This document shows, piece after piece, positions 7,611 to 12,139 of a stretch of 12,139 nucleotides of DNA (position 1 is the stretch's first letter; each line of letters starts with the position of its first letter). This DNA is from CAJPNN01 sp041844735 (GTDB lineage Bacteria > Bacillota > Clostridia > Peptostreptococcales > Anaerovoracaceae). Under the pieces are notes generated by a model. It searched no databases. It saw only the letters and a list, made by a program, of their open reading frames with translations, and was not told where the DNA came from. The stretch spans positions 1 to 12,139 of the forward strand of contig JBGZBP010000043.1 of assembly GCA_041844735.1 (NCBI GenBank), in the 5' to 3' direction. The position numbers and the translations under genes were made by a program.

Positions 7611-7660
7611 TCGGATGCCTTTGAAGCATCGGATCTCTTTGGAGGATACATTCGCAGCGG

Positions 7661-9010
7661 CTATATCTTGAACCTGTCTATGGATATGTCTGTGAAATCT
7701 ATCGGCTCATCTTTCAGGAACATTACCATATAAATTGGCAAGTAGGTCACTTTTCCTTTGGTTTTAATATTTTCATTTGTGAACACATAAGCTTCGTTGA
7801 CCTCATATTCGGGGGCGTTCATCACATTATCCAGCGCAGAGTGTTTCTCGTAATCCTTTCCGCTTTTAACTTCAATAGGCAGCACCTTGTCCACATGTTC
7901 AATTACAAAATCCAGTTTGCCTTTTTTCTTGCTATTGTAGTAATACAGGGGATAACCATGTGCATAAAGCTCCTGTGCTACAACATTTTCATATACAGCA
8001 CCTTTGTTGATATCACTTTCTTTATTTACAATCTTCAGTTTGCATGCCTTGCCGTATATCGTTGTGAGCAAGCCCACATCTGAAAGAAACATCTTGAACA
8101 AAGAGCTCTTTTCATTCAGCAAAAGAGGCACTGTTGGCTCCGTAGTATTAAATACGCCTAAAGCGACGCCGGCCTTCCACAGCCATATGAAACTGTCTGC
8201 AATTCGGTCATAGCGCAGGTTTTTTCTAACATCTGCGACCATAAACCGTTTGTTTTTTTCGTTCAGCTCGGCCGGAATCATTTCATAGATGCGCGTGATG
8301 ATAAGCCTGCGATTCTCTTCTTCATACTGCGTGAAGTCCAGCTTGTATTGCTCAATAATGGAGCGGTGTTCATCCATTACATCATCTATACTTCCGGTTG
8401 TTCGGTATTTCTCAACAGCTGCAGGCATACCGCCGATAATCAGGTAGAGATTGAACATCTCCATGATTTTTCTATGGATAACTTCATCTACAGGCGTTTT
8501 GGCAATATATGCACTACGCAGCCTGCTCAGAATTGGTTCTTCGACGCCAAATATTTGCAGAAATTCTTCAAAGTCCAGCGGATACATTTTGATTGATTGA
8601 AGGTACCCCACCGGCGCAGACTTCAGATTTGTGATCTCAACACCTAAAAGGGAGCCGGACATAATATACCGAAAGCGCTTATCGTCTACAAGAAATTTGA
8701 TCCTTGTAACGATTTCCTTGTATTTTTGGATTTCATCAAAGAAAAAGAAGGTCTTTCCCGGGACGATCTTTTTGTCACTGTAAAGCGACAACTTCAGGAT
8801 GAGGTCATCGATCCCGGTTGCTTTGTCCAAAATATCAATAATTTCCGGCTGGCGTATGAGATTGAACTCAATATAATCGCAGCCTGCTGCTTCCAGACAT
8901 TCACGAATAATAAATGTCTTTCCTGCCTGTCGAACGCCATATATCAGCAGAGCCTTTTCACCGGTTTCAATCCAGCGCATGATTTCTTTCTCGATTTTTC
9001 TTTTCAGCAT
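7661..9010 (-). CDS. AAA+ ATPase of the AAA_14/DUF4143 type (first copy)
   Basis: 449 residues from the ATG at 9010. I prefer this start over the upstream GTG at 9019 because GAGG lies eight bases before it and the family usually begins MLKRKI. Walker A is GVRQAGKT (about 25-32) and Walker B is FFFFDEIQ (88-95). A polar MSGS follows at about 117-120 and the family-typical IGGMPA at about 192-197. The DUF4143 C-terminal part contains KLDFV...PIEVKSG, with Asp (about 367), Glu (380) and Lys (382) in the spacing of a PD-(D/E)xK nuclease-like fold. The family is widespread and often amplified in gut Firmicutes and Bacteroidota, and its biological role is not established. It has its own promoter and is separated from the upstream remnant by a large hairpin. 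It shares only family-level similarity with the second copy. Confidence 0.9.
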   Translation of the reverse strand: MLKRKIEKEIMRWIETGEKALLIYGVRQAGKTFIIRECLEAAGCDYIEFNLIRQPEIIDILDKATGIDDLILKLSLYSDKKIVPGKTFFFFDEIQKYKEIVTRIKFLVDDKRFRYIMSGSLLGVEITNLKSAPVGYLQSIKMYPLDFEEFLQIFGVEEPILSRLRSAYIAKTPVDEVIHRKIMEMFNLYLIIGGMPAAVEKYRTTGSIDDVMDEHRSIIEQYKLDFTQYEEENRRLIITRIYEMIPAELNEKNKRFMVADVRKNLRYDRIADSFIWLWKAGVALGVFNTTEPTVPLLLNEKSSLFKMFLSDVGLLTTIYGKACKLKIVNKESDINKGAVYENVVAQELYAHGYPLYYYNSKKKGKLDFVIEHVDKVLPIEVKSGKDYEKHSALDNVMNAPEYEVNEAYVFTNENIKTKGKVTYLPIYMVMFLKDEPIDFTDISIDRFKI

Positions 9011-9054
9011 AGCCGACACCTCACACCATTTCGTTCTGTGCGTTTTCTGACTAT

Positions 9055-9083
9055 ATTGTACCTCGAAAATGACACTTTTCCAA
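9055..9083 (-). promoter_or_regulatory. Promoter of the first ATPase
   Basis: On the - strand, TTGGAA (9078-9083) and TACAAT (9055-9060) are 17 bp apart and about 45 bp before the ATG at 9010. Confidence 0.65.
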
Positions 9084-9111
9084 GATGATATCCTGATCTA
9101 TTTGTCATTTT
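9066..9111. promoter_or_regulatory. Inverted repeat around the -35 box, possible operator
   Basis: AAAATGACA (9066-9074) and its exact complement TGTCATTTT (9103-9111) enclose the -35 element of the ATPase promoter. The 28-bp gap is long for one dimer site, so a looped or two-site arrangement would be needed. Confidence 0.3.
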
Positions 9112-9154
9112 TCCGCGAATGCGAGCATCAGCGACAACTTTTACGACAAAACGG

Positions 9155-9215
9155 GGCGAAGGACTTCTTCACATATGCGTCAGCATATGTGAACACATGT
9201 AAGAAGCACTTCGCC
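9155..9215 (-). terminator. Large two-level hairpin, probable terminator
   Basis: The outer stem is GGCGAAG (9155-9161) with CTTCGCC (9209-9215), then CTTCTT (9164-9169) with AAGAAG (9201-9206). The inner stem is CACATATGC (9170-9178) with GCATATGTG (9183-9191) and a GTCA loop. On the - strand, CCG and TTTT follow. It lies just after the AlbA_2-type gene and before the ATPase promoter. Confidence 0.5.
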
Positions 9216-9244
9216 GTATTAAGGCATCGCGCCGCAACTTGCCG

Positions 9245-10220
9245 CTACTTGATAATTACCCATTGACCTAATTTTGTTGATCCATCATATCGGATAAGTC
9301 CCGCTTTTCGCATTTTACCTAAATGATAGCGCGCACCGTCGACGGTAAGATTTAGTTTATCAGCAATTTCCTTTGCGCTTACATTAGGATTATTAGCGAT
9401 TATTTTAATAATCTCATCCTGTTTTGTAGTAGTTTTAGTGGTGGCTTTGGTAGTAGTTTTAGTAGTAGTCTTGGTGGCAGTTTTAATAGTAGTTTTAGTG
9501 GTAGCGCTACCACTAAAACCGTTCAAAAATTCTGCATTTATCGCCATAACTGCATTTGTGTAGTTATCTGCTTCATTATCCGGATAGAATTTAAGTGCCA
9601 GAGAACCGTTTTCTGCCAAGGAATCCTTTGCGCGCCTTATCCCCGATCCATACGACTCTATTAGGTTAAGAGAAAAGAACATATCTTTCAGTTCTTTGTT
9701 AAGATACTGCCTTCTATCAAAACTTCTATCTCGATTAAGGGCCTCTATTGTTACCGGCGGAAGTGGTCTGTTGTGATTTACAAAAGAAATCCTGTCTTTG
9801 TATATATAAATTCCTACATATTCAGGCGTATCATATTCTTTATGCAAAATAGCATTGGTAGCAAGTTCCTCTTTGTCTGTTCCGTCAATTTCTCGTATGA
9901 TTTCGACATGAGCATTCGGAATGAATTTATTCGGGGTTTCTGCAAACATAAGTACAGCAAAATTCTTTGCTCTGTAACCACCGTACTCACTTTCACTTAT
10001 GAGCCCCATACTCTTTGCCATATCTATCTTGGACATTTCTCTAATATCCTTTTTTGCTCCCGTTTGAAGCAGGTATTCCTTCATAATAGTATTTGCCGTC
10101 AATTGTATCGGCAATAATATGATAATTGATTTTAGGATGAATAATAGCTTTAATATTTTCGCTGAATTGGATTTTGAATGCTGAATCTGCCGCATCAGTT
10201 CTTTCTACAGTCCAAGCGGA
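9245..10220 (-). pseudogene. AlbA_2-type ATP-binding regulator, frameshifted and internally deleted
   Basis: The main open frame (9245-10195) holds the middle and C-terminal parts of a Schlafen/AlbA_2-type regulator. It contains EYLLQTGAKKDIREM, then GYRAKNFAVLMF...FIPNAHVEIIREIDG, then EELATNAILHKEYD (HATPase_c_4-like), then QYLNKELKDMFF and IESYGSGIRRAK. A Thr/Lys linker and a C-terminal winged helix (DEIIKIIANNPNVSAKEIAD...) follow. In intact relatives, roughly 40-50 residues separate 'DGTDK' from 'EELxxNAILHK'; here they are fused near 9870, so an internal deletion is likely. The first 37 residues of the frame are hydrophobic and unlike the family. Instead the adjacent frame (10041-10220) reads ENIKAIIHPKINYHIIADT then IDGKYYYE, resembling the end of an AlbA_2 domain. 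A frameshift near 10085-10100 is therefore inferred. Most of the AlbA_2 domain is missing next to the ATPase stop. An annotation pipeline could call 9245-10195 as a normal gene. Confidence 0.7.
9422..9505 (-). repeat. 12-bp coding tandem repeat (T-T-T-K linker)
   Basis: Seven four-residue units (ATTK, TTIK, TATK, TTTK, TTTK, ATTK, TTTK) come from a degenerate 12-bp DNA repeat. They join the ATP-binding part to the C-terminal winged helix. Unit-number changes would keep frame. Confidence 0.85.
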
Positions 10221-11543
10221 CTACAAATAGTCCTTCAGCAAAAAAGCACAAAACAGCGGAAATGTCACTATTCCGTTTTTGCGCCCTATATTGCCCGACG
10301 ACAGTTTGATGCCGAATTTTATGTCGGGGTATGAGTCGCTTGTTATGAGAGTTCTCAGTGATTTGGAGCGGTTATCGCCAGATTTTACTTCTATTGGAAT
10401 AAGCGCGTCCTGAGTTCTTACGAAAAAGTCTTCTTCCAGAGACGAATCACTTTTTTTATAATAAAACAGCCGGTATCCCGATTTTTTGAGCGCCTCTGCT
10501 ACGATATTTTCATAAAGAGCGCCCTTATAAATTCCAAGATTTCTTCCCGCCCGCAAATCCGTTTGAGTTTCATCGTCAAGCATTGCAACGAGCAGACCGG
10601 TATCCGCCATATAAACTTTGTACCTGCTTTCATCATAATTTCCCATAAAAGGCAGTTCAGGATAATTAAGCGCATAACAAATATTGATAATCCCTGCGTC
10701 TTCAAGCCACTCAAGAGCTCCTCTGTAATCCCTGAAACGCGCGCCTTTTGCCACTTTAGAGATTTGAAATTTTTTGTTTTCTTTGGCAAGCTGAACGGGG
10801 ATATGCCTAAAAACATTTAGTATTCTTGTCTGATCCAAACCGTCCGCGTATTTTCTCATATCCTCGGCATAATCCATCAAAAGCTGTCTTTGCGTCTTTA
10901 TCGACCCCTCAAAATTTTTTCGAGTTACGAAATCTCTCACCACAGCCGGCATGCCTCCCAGCACGGCGTATTCCAAAAACAGCGAAGTGAATACGCTCAT
11001 CTCGGTTTCGCTGAAAGGCTGAAACTCCTGCATTTTCCCGAGCATGTCAGCTCGAACATCTTCATCGTAACCTCTCGCCCAGAGAAATTCCTCAAAATCA
11101 AAAGATTGCATCTCTAAGTCTTCTTTGTATCCGACGCTGTTGCTTTCTATTTTTTTATAATTAATTCCCAGCATTGAGCCGCTGCAAATCACATCTATCA
11201 CGCCGCTGATGCAAAAAAATTTAAGCGAAGTCGCAATTTCGGGAAAATCCTGAATTTCATCGAAAAAAATCAGAGTTTCGCCATTTATGATTTTATGTTC
11301 GGGATTCAGTAAGGTTATATTTTTTATAATATCCGCAGCGCTGTAACCGTCTCCTGTTATGGTTTTATATTTCGGTTCTTCGACAAAATTTATATAGATT
11401 ATGGATTTATAGGCTGATTTAGCAAAATTCATAATAGACTCCGTCTTGCCGACTTGCCTCGGGCCTTTGACCATCAGCGGTTTTTTATTTTCATCCGATT
11501 TCCATTTTTCCAGGTACAGATCGATTTTTCTTTTTAGATACAA
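10221..11543 (-). CDS. AAA+ ATPase of the AAA_14/DUF4143 type (second copy)
   Basis: 440 residues. The start is TTG at 11543, chosen because AGAGGAGG lies about six bases upstream and the product begins YLKRKID as the family does. Walker A is GPRQVGKT (27-34) and Walker B is LIFFDEIQ (91-98). CSGSMLG follows at 120-126 and LGGMPA at 195-200. The DUF4143 region ends with a nuclease-like motif: Glu/Asp at 370-372 and IEVKSGD with E385 and K387. The length matches the family. A consensus promoter lies just upstream. Immediately after its stop the sequence continues into AlbA_2-type remnant coding, so 3' sequence was probably lost or rearranged there; no terminator is seen at 10221. The role of the family is unknown; ATP-dependent handling of nucleic acid is an inference from the motifs. 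Confidence 0.9.
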   Translation of the reverse strand: MYLKRKIDLYLEKWKSDENKKPLMVKGPRQVGKTESIMNFAKSAYKSIIYINFVEEPKYKTITGDGYSAADIIKNITLLNPEHKIINGETLIFFDEIQDFPEIATSLKFFCISGVIDVICSGSMLGINYKKIESNSVGYKEDLEMQSFDFEEFLWARGYDEDVRADMLGKMQEFQPFSETEMSVFTSLFLEYAVLGGMPAVVRDFVTRKNFEGSIKTQRQLLMDYAEDMRKYADGLDQTRILNVFRHIPVQLAKENKKFQISKVAKGARFRDYRGALEWLEDAGIINICYALNYPELPFMGNYDESRYKVYMADTGLLVAMLDDETQTDLRAGRNLGIYKGALYENIVAEALKKSGYRLFYYKKSDSSLEEDFFVRTQDALIPIEVKSGDNRSKSLRTLITSDSYPDIKFGIKLSSGNIGRKNGIVTFPLFCAFLLKDYL

Positions 11544-11566
11544 AAGCTACCTCCTCTATCAATGTC

Positions 11567-11595
11567 ATTATAATCTAAATCCCGCAATTTTTCAA
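11567..11595 (-). promoter_or_regulatory. Promoter of the second ATPase
   Basis: On the - strand, TTGAAA (11590-11595) and a perfect TATAAT (11567-11572) are separated by 17 bp, followed by GAGGAGG and the TTG start. This is the best promoter match in the window. Confidence 0.8.
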
Positions 11596-11608
11596 TAACG
11601 CGCCGAAT

Positions 11609-11692
11609 TTTCTCACATTTCATGAGCGAACTTCACGGAGTTTCTCACATTTCATGAGCGAACTTCACGGAGTTTGTCACATTTCATGAGGG
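11609..11692. repeat. 32-bp tandem repeat, 2.6 units
   Basis: Units occupy 11609-11640 and 11641-11672 (identical), then a partial unit at 11673-11692 with one early substitution (TTTGTCAC for TTTCTCAC). Each contains CTCACATTTCATGAG, an imperfect dyad. The array lies between the ATPase promoter and the truncated surface-protein segment and stops exactly where that coding similarity begins. Confidence 0.9.
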
Positions 11693-11693
11693 T

Positions 11694-12139
11694 ACTTTCT
11701 ATGTTCAGTTTAGCGAAGATATGGACAGCACTACTGCTCTGAATGCCGCTAACTACAAAGTATACAAAGCACCTAATACATACACTACTCTTGCAGGCGA
11801 CGCTGAATTCTATGACGGAGCGAGCATCGTAGCTATTAAACTTGACAAAGACTTGTATGCAAAAGCTAAGGCGGCTGCAACTCTCATCGTAAGCAATGTG
11901 AAGGATCTTGCAGGCAATGTAATTAAAGACACCGATAAAGTTAAAACGATTAGCGACCAAACACTCGAAGATGCTCTTGAACTCAAGACCGTTACCGGTC
12001 CTGATGCTGTCGTCGCAACCGGTCTGAAGACTATCGTGCTCACATTCAACCAGGAGATCGAAAGCTGCGATAATGACGGTATCATCGTTAAAAATGGCGT
12101 CACTACAACAAACTCAGAATCCGTAGTAGTTAACGGAAA
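11694..12139 (+). pseudogene. 5'-truncated paralogue of the Ig-repeat surface protein (continues past right edge)
   Basis: The frame from 11694 reads TFYVQFSEDMDSTTALNAAN and onward, and stays open to the end of the window. It matches the left-edge protein around 1058-1430 unit by unit: LYIVFDEDVD versus FYVQFSEDMD, ALNAANY in both, YTTL in both, VKDLADN versus VKDLAGN, and VTFNQNI versus LTFNQEI. DNA identity is locally high, with a 15-base identical stretch over ALNAA. The fragment begins in mid-domain. The nearest ATG (11721) has no ribosome binding site, no signal peptide is encoded, and an in-frame TGA lies at 11655 in the tandem repeat. It uses the same biased codons as the left gene. 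It is either a gene decapitated by rearrangement or a silent donor copy. The 3' end is unseen, so the downstream part may still be intact. Confidence 0.7.

Noticed and set aside
7464..7660. Open frame of about 60 codons on the - strand running from the ATPase 3' flank through the palindrome into the IS end
   Set aside because: It crosses the target duplication and the inverted repeat, has no start or ribosome binding site, and the opposite strand gives a family-like winged-helix reading.
9773..10117. 114-codon + strand frame opposite the AlbA_2-type gene
   Set aside because: It is antisense to recognisable family motifs, with no ribosome binding site or domain.
10205..10240. Short overlapping hairpins (AGTCC/GGACT and GGACTA/TAGTCC) at the end of the second ATPase gene as its terminator
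   Set aside because: Stems are only 5-6 bp, overlap the stop codon and have no T run on the - strand.
11609..11692. Short repeat array as a CRISPR
   Set aside because: The 32-bp units are directly adjacent with no spacers, there are fewer than three, and no cas gene is present.

Overview
The window looks like an accessory, surface-protein-rich stretch of a Bacillota (probably Clostridia-like) chromosome. Pointers are strong AGGAGG-type ribosome binding sites, sigma-A promoters with consensus 17-bp spacers, an SLH-anchored secreted protein, S-layer-type Ig-like repeats, rho-independent terminators and moderate GC. The genus cannot be read from the sequence.

Left part (1-5530, + strand). The window opens inside a large Ig-repeat (S-layer/SbsA-like) surface protein that ends at 2371 and is followed by a terminator. 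Next is a class-3-lipase-like gene remnant (2486-2866) that starts abruptly at the nucleophile elbow. Then comes an intact 836-residue secreted protein (2891-5401) joining a CHAP amidase/peptidase, MORN repeats, a ricin-type lectin, two putative Ig domains and three SLH repeats. Two hairpins follow it.

Middle (5530-7660). A decayed AlbA_2/ATP-binding regulator on the + strand carries a nonsense codon and frameshifts. It is interrupted by an IS1182-like element (5903-7500, transposase on the - strand). The IS has 15-bp terminal inverted repeats and sits between two identical 25-bp palindromic copies of target DNA. Removing the IS and one copy restores a winged-helix-like reading frame, so this is a clear insertion.

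Right part (7661-11600, all - strand). Two AAA+ ATPases of the AAA_14/DUF4143 type (7661-9010 and 10221-11543) flank a second, different AlbA_2-type gene (9245-10220). That gene is frameshifted, internally deleted and has a Thr-Thr-Thr-Lys repeat linker. Both ATPases retain Walker motifs and a nuclease-like C-terminal Asp/Glu-Lys motif, and each has a good promoter or ribosome binding site.

Right edge (11600-12139). A 32-bp tandem repeat lies upstream of the second ATPase promoter. It abuts a 5'-truncated paralogue of the left-edge Ig-repeat protein, which runs off the window. The whole 2.4-11.7 kb block therefore lies between two related surface-protein coding segments. It reads as an island of surface genes, an IS and gene remnants rather than one operon. 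No complete new multi-gene system is evident. The most notable items are the IS insertion into a palindrome, the multidomain SLH enzyme, and the headless surface-protein paralogue next to the repeats.
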